A DNA stretch of 64,000 nucleotides from Siniperca chuatsi (GCF_020085105.1 NC_058055.1:17178822-17242821); one strand, 5' to 3'; shown: positions 36,001-48,360, numbered from the stretch's first letter. A program made the numbers and translations. Notes: generated from the letters alone by a model not told the origin.

Positions 36001-39000
36001 ACAATTAGTGAACAGACTGAATTAGCTCAGAAACCAGAGTGTTTACCATCGCATGGGCTAAGTCTGGTGGCAAGTCTGAGACTGGCAGCTTGTGAGCAGG
36101 AGAAGGAGAGAGAGCAGGAGAGGGAGAGAAGGGAGAAAGAAAGGATGGAAAATATGAAGAGGGAAGAAAGAGAGAGAGCAGAGAGGGAGGAGAGAGAAGA
36201 AGCAGAGAGAAAAGAGAAAGAGAGAGTGGAAAAAGAAAAGGAGAGAGAAGAGATGGAGAGAAAAGAGAAAGAGAGAATGGAAAAAGAAAAGGAGAGAGAA
36301 GAGATGGAGAGAAAAGAGAAAGAGAGAGTGGAAAAAGAAAAGGAGAGAGAAGAAATGGAGAGAAAAGAGAAAGAGAGAGTGGAAAAAGAAAAGGAGAGAG
36401 AAGAAATGGAGAGGATTGAGAGGGGAAAGGAGGTGGAGAGAAAGAGGTTGGAAAAAGAGAGAGATGAGCTGGAGAACAAGCAAAGGGAGGAGAGGGAAAA
36501 GGCAAAGAAAGAAAGGAAGCATCACATGGAGAAGGTGGATGGGGAAGAAAAGAAAGAAAATGATGAGAGGAAGAGAAAGATGGAAAGGGAGAAGAAGAGA
36601 AAGGGAGAGAAGGGTGTGGTGAGGCAATGGGAAGAGGAGAGCAAAGGAGAGAAACCACAACAGAGACAAGAGATCATTTCGGTCTCTGTGTCACAGCAAA
36701 ACAAACAGGAAGTCATAAACAACCAATCAAATGACTGGCCTCCTCTGAGGGAAGTAGAATTGGATGATATTGCATATGATGAGAAGCTACAAGGTGATGA
36801 AGAGCAGTCAGAAAGCAAGTCTGATTCCAAATTAGTGAAAACGATTGACCCTAAAACTGAAGTCATACTGGTTTCGACCAGACCTGCTGATTCTATGCCT
36901 GTAGCCAAACCAACAAACATGCTCAACTCCACATCAGTTAAAAAAGGCAAATCCAACCTGAAATCTGGTGCCATCCCAGTGTGGTTGAGAGAGGAGGAGG
37001 AGGACGAGGAGGTGGCGTATGAGAGAGGACAGGAAGATCTTGGCTCCATCTGGCTGGCTGAGCTGTACATGGAAGGGGAAGCAGGGTGAGTAAGAGGGGT
37101 GAGAGGGATAAATAGCAGCAGGAAAGAGTTGGCTATATGAGAGAGATGTGCTTGTTGCTTCTTGTGGATCAGAGGACTGTGCCTGTGCGTTTGTTGTGTA
37201 AGCTTCCTCCAATAACCGAGGCTTGACTGACTCACTATATAGTATCTGCAGGGAAATAATAATTACTAAGCATTACTATTCTTCATTTACTGAGGGTTTG
37301 GGATTTGCCTACAGGCCTTTCTCAAGAAAGAGTTGCGTGTTGGCATGTGAGTCATGTACAGTATGTCTCCCCCCAAACAACATCATTACCATGTTGTTTC
37401 TGAAGGAAACTGGAATTTCCTCTTTAGGCTACATCTTGCCTTGGTTATGACTTCTAATAGATGCTTTCAAACTGAGGAGCAGGAGGAGTTGGGGGGTTAG
37501 TTATTATAGTTTGGCGCAGTTGGAGCTGTTGCAGTTAAGGTACTTTAAAACCCTACTTTTAAAGCGCCCAATTGCCGTAAGTATCTCATTCCTTCTCTGA
37601 GTCATAACTCAGTCAAATCTGATTACACAGACATGATACACATATGTTTAGATTCAGTGTGACTTACACTTTCAGATATCATTGTCCCTGATGTCCATCG
37701 CAAATACACGTCATAGAAAAATGACGCTCCTTAAAACTCCAGAACTTGCCTTAGAATCATCACGTTTTTAAGTTTTCTTCAGTATCAAAGTAATCAAGCA
37801 ATAGTTTTCTATGTATTGTACTGTAGGATTTGAGCAAGTATGCAGCAGTAGTGCAGCAAGCATAAAAGGGGAAGCTGTGTAATGGATCTATCTGCATCTG
37901 CTGCATGTTTCTGTCTATGATTGTCACTGTCGACACGGCTGACATTTGTTCAGTACTCATGAGTAGCATGTCAAGTAGCATGGGTGAATGGATTGGTTTG
38001 GTTATGGAAGTCTGGGGAAAATCTTATCCAAACAATGGAGATGTCAAGACCATTGGAAAGCTTGAGACAGCCATGAGATAAGCTGAGTTTGGAATAAGCA
38101 CTTCTGGAGAGTTTTTGTAAAGTTAGGTAAAAACAAGTGTCCTTCTTTAACAATTGCCATGCTCTACCCTCAGTTTACTCTAAACTGGTATGTGTAAGTA
38201 TGGGACAACCAACTGTGTCTTTCCTAAATAACTTTTATGCTTGAATTTTTTTCCGACCTTTCTGAGATTAAGATGGAGCTCTGGCTACATGAGATGAATA
38301 GTGGCCAGTAGGAAATGGAGCATGGCAAGGATTGGATTTGTTGCCAGTCAGTTTTTTAAAAAGCACTTAAGCATTTAGGTTCAGCTCTGAAATCTAATTT
38401 TTTGTCTTCAGCCCAGGCCACCTGTCCCCTGTTGTTACCGAGAAGCCCACCTCACTCCCTTCCAGTGGACAAACCTTTTACCAGGGCTCTGCTGCCAGTC
38501 AACCAAATAAACCTGAACACCCTCTACCAAGTGTGGCTGATCGTCCTCAACCTAAACCTCCTTTGGGGTCTAAGCAAGAGGAAGGAATCTGTCAGACAAC
38601 TAGGGCCAAACCTGCTCCCCAATATAGTGGGGCACAGAAACAGCCGATGAAAGGACAGAGAGATGATGTTGTCACAAAAACTGGCCACAACCTGGAGGTA
38701 GAAGCCAGTGAGGAGGGAGAGCTTGTTCAATCGTCTGTGGTGCCTTGGCCATTCCCTCCAAGCACAAACACTGCCAGCATACACTCTGACACGAACATCA
38801 ATAAGATAAACAATGATACAAAATTGGCCGAATTGGCTAAAGATTCACACAAGAGTCTTAAAATGAGGGATGATAAAGACTTGAGCCACTCCAGTTTAAA
38901 CAAGGACACACACACCACAAAGAGTGACAGTCCACAAATTAACAGCCTTCATGCACAGACATACACCCCTGATCTCAACCATCTCACCAAAGACCAACAG

Positions 39001-40090
39001 CTCCAAGAGGAGGAGAGGTTCTTATTGGCTAAAATTCAGCTGATGACAGGCGACACATACCCTGTCTCTGGCCCTCGCAGTATGAAGCTCCTAATCCCCG
39101 ACCCCCATGATATTGACTGTGACACCACAGAGCTTGTTGATCACAGTCAGCACTTGATTATTCCCTGCTTTGATAGAACATCACTAACTGAGGCAGAAGA
39201 GCCACTGACCAATGAGCTGAGGCAAAATCAAGAAGGAGAGGAGGATGTGTAAGTCAACATGGGCTGTCAATCTGTGCTGCTCTGTAAAATGACATGCCAC
39301 TGAAGCCTTGTATTTGTTTGGCTATTTGATGTGCAGAGCTGTAGACTTAAGTCACAAAAATGAACACTTGATACTTGACTCCCTAAAGATTTGACAAGCA
39401 AAAACATTCAAGTATGAAATTCTGACCTAATGAAATCCCAGAAAAATAAAAAATAAATAAGACAGCAGGCATTGTTTAGCCACACAGCTTGAATACTTCA
39501 CTATTGGGCCTGTTTATTCAACAGACTTGGTGTCAGCTATGTATATAAACAAGACTAAGAGTCTACAGCCATGCTAGCTGCTCTGTGAAGCTGTACTTAC
39601 AGTAGGCCCAACAGTGCTTTGAACTAAATGCTAACATCAACATGCTAAAATGCTAAATGACAATGTTAACATACAGATGTTTAGCAGGTATTTATGTTTA
39701 CCATGTTCACCATCTTACTTTAGTCTGTTAGCATACTAACATTTGCTAATTAGCACAAAAAGGTACAGCTGAGGCTGATGGGATTGTTGTTTGTTTTTGC
39801 AGATATTGGACAAATACATTTATTTGACCTGGTAATGGCACTATATGAAAAGTCAGGGGATCACCAAAGTCAGTAGGATTCATCCTCTTGACCATGGATA
39901 TTTTTTTATTTTCATCAATTCAGTCTGGACTGTGGTGGTGGACTGACTGACTGATCGCCACTAGAATGGCTAAAAACACAAGCAACGCAGCTTGTTCAAA
40001 TGCTGTGTCAAGTGTTGACATCTAACTTGTCTTGGCTTACTTGGGACTTGACTTGGGACTCGCCCCAAAAGACTTCAAACTGCTCTGGCA

Positions 40091-40148
<58 letters not shown>

Positions 40149-43100
40149 CCACCTGATTCCAGTTGCCGTGTAGTTTCAAGAACTACTGCCATGTAGGACA
40201 GAACAGTTTGGTGAATCTGCTTGGTTCTGATTACAATCAGAATCAGAAATACTTTATTGATCTCCGAGGGGATACTCTTTTGCTACAGCAGCTTACTATC
40301 TGAATGGAATGGAAGTACTAAGCAAAAAAAATATAATACACTATAATACAGGTCAGAAAATAAATTGGCCAAAGAAAGAATGAAAATTGGCTGAACAGCA
40401 TAAACCTGTGTTGAGGAAACCATGCTGACAACATAGGTTCCCGTTCTCTTGAATACTGTGTGTTTCCTATTATGCCCTCTAACATCAAGTCAGTGCTGCC
40501 GTCTGTCATGTCAGCAAGCTTGCCTGTCTGTCACTCGCATCTACGAAATCACTGGTGACAATGCTGATACCTGGCTGCTAAGATGATCTCCTTTCTTCCA
40601 CTAAACAAAGTCTATTTTACTTTGTTATCACTCATCTTTTCTATTGTTTGTCCTGTCTCCTCTTAGGCTAAAAGGCCAACCGGCCGACCTCCCTGATGGT
40701 GGAGGGAAGAAACCGCCGTCACAGCTCGGAGACACAACCAGCGCACACACCAGTGATAAACACAGTGACATACACACCACTCCTCCCCAGCACTGTGAGA
40801 TGAAGACATCTCGACTTCCTACGTTACCAGAAGAAGAAACCCCTGACCTTAAGTCCCCTGATCCTGTACCAGCGGTCAGAGAGGAAGCTGATGGGAAGGA
40901 CGATGCAGCTGAGGTAAATATACACAATACTGATGTGCACATAAACTCTGACATGCTTTTTAAATCACAGATCACAGCTCCCTCCTCTTCCTCTCTCCTC
41001 CTCCTCCTCTAGGACCTGGTGAACTCCAGCCAGTCGCTGCTCCAGTGGTGTAAGGACATCACCAACGGGTACCAAGGGGTAAAGGTCACTAACTTCAGCA
41101 CTTCCTGGAGAAATGGCCTGGCCTTCTGTGCCATCCTACATCACTTCCATCCCGACAAAATGTACGACATGCAAACAATTTTGGAACTGATTATTTTTCA
41201 TTCAATCATTTGCTGCTGCTGTAAGATGGTAATGTTAAGAATGTTAGCTTAGTGCCTAAACCATTCATTTAGAGTGGAAACAATTAATTGATTGGTATGG
41301 AGTGTCATAAAATGAATTGGTAGCTGTGAAGATTTCCTTCCTTCATTTTATATAATTTTGAATTGAATCTTTTGGGGTTCTGGGGTGTTGTTTGAACAAA
41401 ACAAGACATTTGGACATGTTTGACAGTTTGTATTCTGGGAAATTGTAATGGACATTTTTCACTATTTTCTGGCATTTTATAGACCAAACAATAAATTGAT
41501 TCATCAAGAAAATAATCAGCAGATTAATCGCTAATTAAAAGAATTGACAGTTTCAGCCCCGCATTAAATGTGAGATATTCTAATCCAGTACACGTCTTTT
41601 TGACAAATTCAGCCAATATCTCCTCATGGTCCGTTAGCTGTCTGATCAGTGTGTGCGCAGAAAAACATTCTGGTGTTTGTACACAGCCCTGGTTCTGTAA
41701 ATGGGAAATAAACAAAGTGGCTTAGACCAAGCCACACAACACTATTCCAGCCATTCCTGCCATGATTTGTGTGTCAGGTAACATTAAATGACTTGCCCAC
41801 GGGCATTCAGCTTACTTTCTACTTTGCCAAGATATGCTGTTGTTGTGATGTTAGCTATAGTAGCAGGAGAGCTGTGAGTATCGCTGTCTGGAGCTGGTGT
41901 GCTGGCTCTGGGAAACTGTCTCATCTTCTCTGGCTGTTAGCTTCACAGCAGCAACTGTAGTGACAGTTTGCTAACCCACAACCTAGCTAACGTTAGTTAC
42001 ATTACTTGCTGTGTCGTTGTTCACTCCATACCCCACCTTTAATTTAAATGTTGTAATCTTGCTGTGGGTATGTTCTCATTATATTCTTCCCTGCTTTTGT
42101 CCCATTAGAGATTTTGACCAGTTGGATTCTCATGACATCAAGCTCAACAACAAGAAGGTAAGGACGGGGCTCATGTTAATCAGTTTTATATTCAGCTCTT
42201 TGGTGCCATCAGCAGTGTGAATATGGTTTACTACTTAACAGATATTGATCTTAAAGGTCCAGAATTTACCTCTGAAAGTGTTTTTCAAATCATACTTGTC
42301 ATGGGATACACAGTTTGTTTCTTTACTGATGATGTCTTTCTTTTTTCTGACAATAGGCGTTTGACGGTTTTGAGGCACTGGGCATCTCTCGTCTGCTGGA
42401 GCCGTCCGACATGGTTCTTCTGTCCATCCCTGACAGGCTCATAGTCATGACCTACCTCAGCCAGATCCGCTCACACTTCACCAACCAGGAGCTGAGCGTG
42501 CTGCAGATAGAGCACAACAGCAGCCAGTCCAGCTATGGCCTCACCCTCTCTGGTCCTGGTCCCTCTAATGTCGACGCTGCCGCTTTCTGCATGGCCAGAC
42601 TGAATGAAGGAGTGAGCCTAGAGGAAGGAGGAAGCAGCACGTTGGTCATCCCACCACCGAGGACCAAACGACTGGTTAAAGGTGTCAGCCTCTATTAAAC
42701 ATTTCAACTTTCTTGTACTTTTACTTATTTTTTTTAATTCTTGTACATCTAAATAATTATCTTTACCATTATTCTTCCCATCTGTCTTCAAGGCTAATTT
42801 TATCTGCCTCAACCTTATGGACTTTTTAGTGGGTTCATCATAGCAAATTGTGCAGGCAAAACTCACTTAAGATTCCAGTCCATATTCCAAAATAAGAGAC
42901 AAACAATGAAGTGGAGCAAAAAAGAATCAAGTCAGAAAAACAGAAAAGAGGAAAGGGGAAACATTAGTGTGTCTCCAGGGAACTCAGGAATGTGAAGTAG
43001 CACAGTTTGAGTTAAGGAGACAAGAAGCAAGGATAAACAAATGATTAAATCAAGTTTACAGCACCTCAATTAAGATTCTAGTAGGTTTCCCAAGGTTCCC

Positions 43101-46100
43101 AAAGATACCACATACAGTATGTCATGCTGTTTTCGATGGAAATGTGTATACAATGATGCACATCTAGAGGTTTCCATTTGATGGAATGGTGCAGCCATTA
43201 ACATGGCATTTTGGATATAAATATTTCTCTCACTATGAGAGTTATAATGTGTGTTGTGCTGAAAAGACATTTTCTCAATCAGCTTCTTACTATGAGTGAT
43301 GAGGTCTTACATGAACACATACAAATTTTATGCCAAAGTTGGAACAGTTTTGTTTTTTTCAGATGAGAGATTTCTGTCTGTGCAGGAATCAGGAATGCGC
43401 AAAATAATTCAATCAAAATGTGATGACAGCTGTGGGATTGTTTGCTCTTGTTAGCCACTGTCAAATCAAATCTGATCACACCACACCCACACAGTCCTGC
43501 ATGTTAAACTCTTAATACATAATGCCTAATTATGTTAAATAATAATTATAATAATAATTATGATTGTTGCTCCTTTAGACTTAAATTAAGGTTACTCTGG
43601 AAATGGTGTGGAATAATGAGGTTCACATGGTTAAATCCAACTTCTGATAGTTGTTCTCATCTGTTTTTAGTGGACGAGTCAATAACCCCAGTCCCACCCC
43701 CAAGGTCGATTAACAAAGCAGTCAAATCTGGATCGTCTCAGGTAACACTTTTTTTTTTACTGTAACTGACTTGTTTAAACTGTAATGTCATTTTCTAATA
43801 AAATCTTTAAATTGTATTTTCACCTGGAGAAAAAATAGTATGTATTTATATACTCTATGTGCCATCCTTGTGATAGTTACTGTATTTGACAGTTTCATGT
43901 TTGTCTTGTCCAGGATGAAGACACAACGACTGACTCTGCAACAGAAATCACTAATAATACTGGTGGGTACCTGAAGCCTGAGCCTTTCACAGACAATATA
44001 ACATTTTTAATATTTATTTAACTTCTAACTTTCTTTTACGCTTTTCTTTGATGTGTGTGTCCATGTGTGCAGAGTTGCAGAGTGCAGCTGAGACCCAGCC
44101 TCCCAAACATGAAGAGGAAACAATGGTCAGTTATGTGTTCCTCACTTAACTTTTTCTCCTCTCTATTTCTTTTCTTTATCTTTGACTCTGAACATCATTA
44201 ACATGACTGATGGCTGCAAGAAGGACCGAATCATATTTGCTTTTACCTTGTACAAAAGTTGTTCATTTCATTATAAAGAAAGCATTTCCATAATTTTAAA
44301 CATTCACAGCTTGTGTTTTCCCATCCTTTTGGCCTCTCTCTAATCTTTTGACCCTCTTCTTTTACTTGTTTCCCCGAATCCCTTTTTCCTTTCACCTCCT
44401 TTCCCCTTTTTCCTCTCTTTGTGGCTGTCTGTCATTGTCTTTTGTATGTTCATGCGTGATTGTTTGTGTGTTTGCATGAATGTGCGCGTGTGATGGGGCT
44501 TGTGGTCAGTGTCTGCAGGACACCAGCCAGTATGTGCTGAGTGAGCTGGCGGCGTTGGAGACGGAGCAGAAGCACATCGACAGCAGAGCCGCTGTGGTGG
44601 AAAGACGACTGCGAAGCCTCATGGAAACAGGTGAGTCAAAGTTTTCAGGGGTCAGGTGTTAATTAAGGTGTCTGAGACCCCATGAGTCCCCTCTGTATTT
44701 CGTACACATGGTGATGGTGTAGGTTTCCTCCAATAACCCATCCAGTTGTACACAAACTGTCCTTTCTTTTTCTGTTTATACAGGAAGCGACCGTGATGAA
44801 GAGGAAAGACTGATCCAGGAGTGGTTCACCCTGGTGAACAAGAAGAACGCTCTGATACGCAGACAGGACAACCTGGAACTACTGTAAGACCTCTCACACA
44901 CACAAACAGCAGACACATGTACATACTACACACGTCTTTTTGTCTGATTGTTGATTGTATCTACAGGCAAGAGGAGCAGGATCTGGAGAGGAGATTTGAG
45001 CTTCTGAACAGAGAACTTCGGGTCATGATGGCTATAGAAGGTTAGTAATCAACAGTGGTGGAAGAAGTATTCAGATCATTTTCTTAAGTAAAAATAGCAA
45101 CACCACAGTGTAAAATACTCCATTACAGTTGCATTGGAATGTTGTAGCTGGTTGAGGTGGAGATAATGTATACTGTTTCACATATTGTTGGGTAGTTTCA
45201 TCTATAAAAATGTGACATATATTTACAAGATAATCAATATTTGTGTAGCACCTTTCATACATGTTAGTGCATTCAAAGTGATTTACAGATGACTGACAAG
45301 CTGATAATAAGACAGTACAAATGTAAACAGTAAAACTATTTGAGACTAATGAACACAATAAATAAAAAATGTCTTAATAAAACCAATAAAATAAATTAAA
45401 AAGTAAATGCATTTAGTTACATTCCACCACTGGTAACCAATTAGCTGTCCTGTCTGCTGTTCGCCACCAGCACCAGAAGAACATCTGAATGTTAAGTCAC
45501 TTGCTCAACAGCACTTTATTATTCAGTAAAGGTGAATGATAATGTAAACCTTCAGTTAATACAAGGCAAAATAGAAAATGCTTTTATGTAGGTTTTCGCC
45601 GACAGGTGAATTCAATAAACTGTCCTTTCCTTTCCGTACATGGTTATATGAACCATTACCAAGCATTCTGCCATTTGTCCCGCAGACTGGCAGAAGTCGT
45701 CCACTCAGCAGCAGAGGGAGCAGCTGCTCCTCCAAGAGCTGGTGTCTTTGGTCAACCAGCGGGATGAGATCATCAGAGACATCGACGCCAAGGAGAGAGG
45801 GTGAGTGTGTTTGTGAGTATATAGTTGTGTGAAAAAGACAAAACAAGTCACAAGGAGATAGCGAATTCCTAAAATAGAAGAGAAAGCATTGAAAGAACAT
45901 ATTTCATATTATTTGATTGCCATGTTTCAAATTAAGCCTTCATAATGCTTGTCATGTTGACCTGCAAAAAGATAAACATAAAAATGTAGTTAGTTCAATG
46001 ATATGTATTATTTGTATTCCTTATTTGTATGCAATAAATTGATACAGGTCTGGGTATAGATGGCCAAGAGTTAATGTCATATGCACTATATTGTCAAATG

Positions 46101-46203
46101 TGTTTGTGTTTGCAGGGCACTGGAGGAGGATGAGCGTCTGGAGCGCGGTCTGGAGATGAGGAGGAGAAAATACAGCAACAAAGACAAATGTGTCCTACAG
46201 TGA
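18055..46203 (+). CDS. ehbp1l1: EH domain-binding protein 1-like 1, giant form
   Basis: Rab8/Rab10-family effector that links endosomal membranes to the tubulation machinery. I read 31 coding exons summing to 8544 nt (2847 aa): 18055-18158, 21761-21818, 21899-21994, 22796-22849, 23245-23423, 23620-23738, 23891-23980, 25973-26773, 28081-28146, 28292-28429, 28635-28877, 29074-29254, 30278-30619, 30760-32421, 33280-33564, 33735-34235, 34555-34659, 35844-37085, 38412-39248, 40667-40913, 41013-41161, 42109-42157, 42357-42681, 43671-43741, 43914-43962, 44073-44125, 44510-44630, 44784-44883, 44967-45040, 45686-45800, 46116-46203. Residues 1-165 are the N-terminal C2 domain ([31 protein letters not shown]). 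A Pro/Ser/Thr-rich part follows to about 820. Glu/Arg/Lys helices cover about 850-1270 and 1758-1939, the CH domain about 2450-2570 ([20 protein letters not shown]), and the bMERB domain 2682-2847 ([19 protein letters not shown]). The end is KDKCVLQ, CaaX-like. Human EHBP1L1 has about 1,520 aa, so this form is nearly twice as long. The exon at 35844 is the least certain. Confidence 0.92.
19785..20130. repeat. Dispersed teleost repeat in ehbp1l1 intron 1
   Basis: Recalled by its text (a stretch reading as AGTTGGTGGAGACCAAAAAC and neighbours) as a non-coding repeat common in spiny-rayed fish genomes. Edges and class (SINE or MITE) cannot be set from one copy. Confidence 0.35.
22240..22400. repeat. 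Possible LINE/SINE-tail-like fragment in ehbp1l1 intron 3
   Basis: A motif of the type CTTTATTAATCCCAATGG resembles the teleost element end that reads CTTTATTGATCCCCGAGG, a second copy of which is at 40220-40280. The flank is A-rich. The family is not certain. Confidence 0.35.
24590..25414. repeat. hAT-like non-autonomous element (about 825 bp)
   Basis: It starts AGTGGTGGAAG and ends CTTTCCACCTCTG, imperfect inverted ends matching the 45053-45432 element. The inside is full of TACTTAAGTAAAG-type text characteristic of a common teleost hAT-derived MITE. No coding frame. No clear target-site duplication, so it is old or rearranged. Confidence 0.65.
29445..29648. repeat. MITE with about 20-bp inverted ends, ehbp1l1 intron 12
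   Basis: The left end GGAATAGTTCGACATTTTGG pairs with the right end CCAAAATGTCAAACTATCC as a terminal inverted repeat. The centre contains TTATGCTAAGCTAAGCTAA, typical of a very abundant fish element. It is about 204 bp and non-coding. Confidence 0.7.
30841..32101 (+). other. ehbp1l1: ER/K-type single alpha-helix segment of EHBP1L1 (exon 14)
   Basis: About 420 residues are nearly all Glu, Arg and Lys in short alternating blocks (such as [10 protein letters not shown]) with few hydrophobic heptad residues. That pattern favours a stable single alpha helix over a classical dimeric coiled coil. The exon (30760-32421) is 1662 nt, a multiple of three, with phase 2 at both ends. The + strand is almost pure purine here, which also creates a spurious long frame on the other strand. 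Confidence 0.7.
32715..33156. repeat. MITE with GGGGTGGGC inverted ends, ehbp1l1 intron 14
   Basis: The left end GTAGGGGTGGGC is the exact reverse complement of the right end GCCCACCCCTAC, with further pairing of GATACC-type text inside. About 442 bp, AT-rich, no coding frame. No convincing target-site duplication. Confidence 0.75.
36205..36408 (+). repeat. ehbp1l1: Four 51-bp tandem copies within an ehbp1l1 exon
   Basis: Units at 36205-36255, 36256-36306, 36307-36357 and 36358-36408 each encode 17 residues of the form [17 protein letters not shown], with one Val/Met change in unit 2 and silent GAG/GAA changes. The array is in frame and lies in the second charged helix (about residues 1758-1939). 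Confidence 0.92.
39556..39945 (-). repeat. Dispersed teleost repeat, inverted copy
   Basis: Text such as GTCTACAGCCATGCTAGCTG, runs of ATGCTAAC-type text and GGGGATCACCAAAGTCAG is the reverse complement of the repeat at 55750-56260. Non-coding; in ehbp1l1 intron 19. Confidence 0.7.
40093..40147. repeat. (GT)n microsatellite, ehbp1l1 intron 19
   Basis: About 27 uninterrupted GT units, directly visible. Confidence 0.95.
40220..40280. repeat. LINE/SINE-tail-like fragment
   Basis: Contains AATCAGAATCAGAAATAC followed by CTTTATTGATCTCCGAGGGG, a very common teleost repeat end. Only about 60 bp is recognisable. Family assignment is uncertain. Confidence 0.5.
41275..41560. repeat. Dispersed repeat in ehbp1l1 intron 21
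   Basis: The right part (GACCAAACAATAAATTGATT, then AGAAAATAATCAGCAGATTA) is text I recognise from an abundant fish repeat with an AATCGATTAAT-rich end. Non-coding, between the two CH-domain exons 41013-41161 and 42109-42157. Confidence 0.5.
41560..42040. repeat. Second dispersed repeat in ehbp1l1 intron 21
   Basis: Non-coding text (for example ACACAGCCCTGGTTCTGTAA and TTCCAGCCATTCCTGCCATG) resembling a teleost mobile fragment. It fills most of the rest of this intron. Edges and family unknown. Confidence 0.35.
45053..45432. mobile_element. hAT-type MITE with 8-bp target-site duplication
   Basis: The ends CAGTGGTGGAA and TTCCACCACTG are perfect inverted repeats. Flanking octamers GTAATCAA (45045-45052) and GTAACCAA (45433-45440) differ at one base, matching the 8-bp target duplication of hAT transposons. 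380 bp, no transposase frame, so non-autonomous. An inner stretch (about 45237-45290) resembles another fish repeat (TGTAGCACCTTTCATAC). It lies in ehbp1l1 intron 29 and is related to the element at 24590-25414 and the fragment at 49078. Confidence 0.85.
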
Positions 46204-47453
46204 GAAGAGAGGACATACACAAACAGCTTTTACTACTGAGCCTCTGAAGTCCAGAAAGATGATTCTTTTTAAAAAATATTGTTCATAATTTTTGCACACA
46301 AGATAAAAACAGGACTTGTCGGGCTCCGTATTTCCCTGTTTTTTTAGTGCCTTTATTTTCCTGGTGAACTGTTCATACTTATTATGAGGAAACCTGATGG
46401 GCTGCAAACTGTGTCCTCTTTGAAAGTGTTTGCTTAAAAATGAAAATCGGTTCATGTCAAAGTTTCATTATTTTCAGACTGTCTTAATGTAATGGTATTA
46501 TTTTGATTTTCTTCGCATTTTTTTATTTATTTAAGTGATGTGTCAGATTGTTGTACATCTATTGCACATATGGTGTTTTGTGTGTTTGTGTTTATTCGTC
46601 TGTGAGTTTGTTCAGTATTTGATCACCCCTCTTTTCCTCCTCTGTTTTTTATATAAAGAATAGGTTCCCCTTGTCACGAAAAGAGCTTGGCAAAAAAGAT
46701 TAAGGCCGACATGTGCCATGTCCTTGTAACTTTTATGGGAACTAGTTTACAGTTGCTTCTGATCTGCACATATCAAGAAATTTGTTTTGTTTCTAGTGAT
46801 ATTTGTCTTTCTGTTTCCACCCTGAAAGTGAAAAATATTTGGTTGTAACATGCCAAGAAATTCTTAGATGTAAAAAATAACATGTGACAAGACATGAGCT
46901 GGACTCAAACCCACAATGTTGAGAGTACAACTGCAGGATGACACCCAACATCACATTTTGATAATAATATTTCCACTTATTGCAATATTATACTGGATTG
47001 TTTCATTTTTTAGATGTTAGATGTGGAAAGTGTTGTTCATATTAAGATAATCAAACCTCATGTACACACAAAGGATGCTCAAGGTGGTTTCCAGCTTAAA
47101 GCATTTATTTTAAGTTAGACCCTGAATGCCTTAAATCACTCATAATGTGTATGGTTGGATGTTCATGCCTGCTTGATTCACAGAAATTAACCTGTTTCCT
47201 AATTTCTGTGTTCATATGACTACTCATTTGACTGTTTTTGAGGTGTGCAGATAAAGTGGTACTCTGCTTCACATCACTACTGTATACCTATCACACACTG
47301 TATACCTGATATTGCTGTCTATATTTATGAGATAAAGATATAGTGAATGATATTGATAAAGATGTTGAAGAAAAATAAATATTGGTTGGTGGCTTACATC
47401 TTTGGATTTTGTATCTTTTTAGCTTCAGACGCAACATGAACCTGTGAAATAAA
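46204..47453 (+). other. ehbp1l1: ehbp1l1 3' UTR
   Basis: AT-rich, with no exon. AATAAA occurs at 47374-47379 and 47448-47453, giving a 3' UTR of about 1.2 kb. A stretch near 46890-46925 has a loose tRNA-B-box-like look, too weak to call. Confidence 0.5.
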
Positions 47454-48311
47454 ATGCAATCTAATACAATTCTGCAACAAACACATGTTTTGTGAAGCTT
47501 ATATTAATAGTTGTAACCAACCCCTCAACCAAAAACGGCCTCAAAATAACAACAAATTGAAACATTAAAATACATTCAAGTTATACAAACCAAATTTATT
47601 AAATTATCAATGTTTTTGAAAAACAAAAAAGGGAAGGTAAGTTACAAGCTCAGGCCAAACTTACTGGTACCCAGAGGTAAAAATATGAGTGGAAAATATG
47701 TTTTTGGTGTGATCTAGTTAAACAGTATCAAATCAAATCAAAAATGAAAACAGCTGATTGTAAAAGGTCACATTACTGAAAGAAAATGCGCGCTTTCTAC
47801 TGACTTTGGTTTTCCACAAATGGGAGAATGTGATAATAAATAAATTGCTGAGAATCATCGATGAGACAAATCAAGGGAAATGTGTAGCTACTTGCTCTAT
47901 AAATAAGTATTGTCAAAGAAATGTCTTCACAAAAAAGTTTGTCCATTCACCTATTATCTATGCCCGCTTTTCCATAAGGTTTCGGCCAGTTTTGTAGAAA
48001 ATCTAGTTCATAGGATAGAAGTTTTAGTCACCGATTACCAGTTGATTTTGCATTATCTGTACCTCTTTTATTTGATAGTCATAGGTCGTGGTTAGTTGTG
48101 GTGCAGGTTTGATTCCCGGTCAGGAAACGGATATGTTGTCTCTGTTATTCTATAGTCTGTATATATAGACTACCCTCAGTGTTTCCACCTACGCAGACAC
48201 ATGTACAAGCTGAACATTATGAGCCTTACAAAGTAAGCTATGGTGTTACAGGATGTAATTTACAGCAGGTCAGCTTATATCTGTGAAGAGAGTAATTACA
48301 GTCTGTGTCAG

Positions 48312-48360
<49 letters not shown>

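Noticed and set aside
36005-36669. Three overlapping - strand frames of 150-217 codons
   Set aside because: Same cause: antisense of the second charged exon of ehbp1l1, low complexity, no independent support.
48105-48120. tRNA-like B box (GGTTTGATTCCCGG)
   Set aside because: No A box or cloverleaf could be drawn, so not called a tRNA; at most a SINE remnant.
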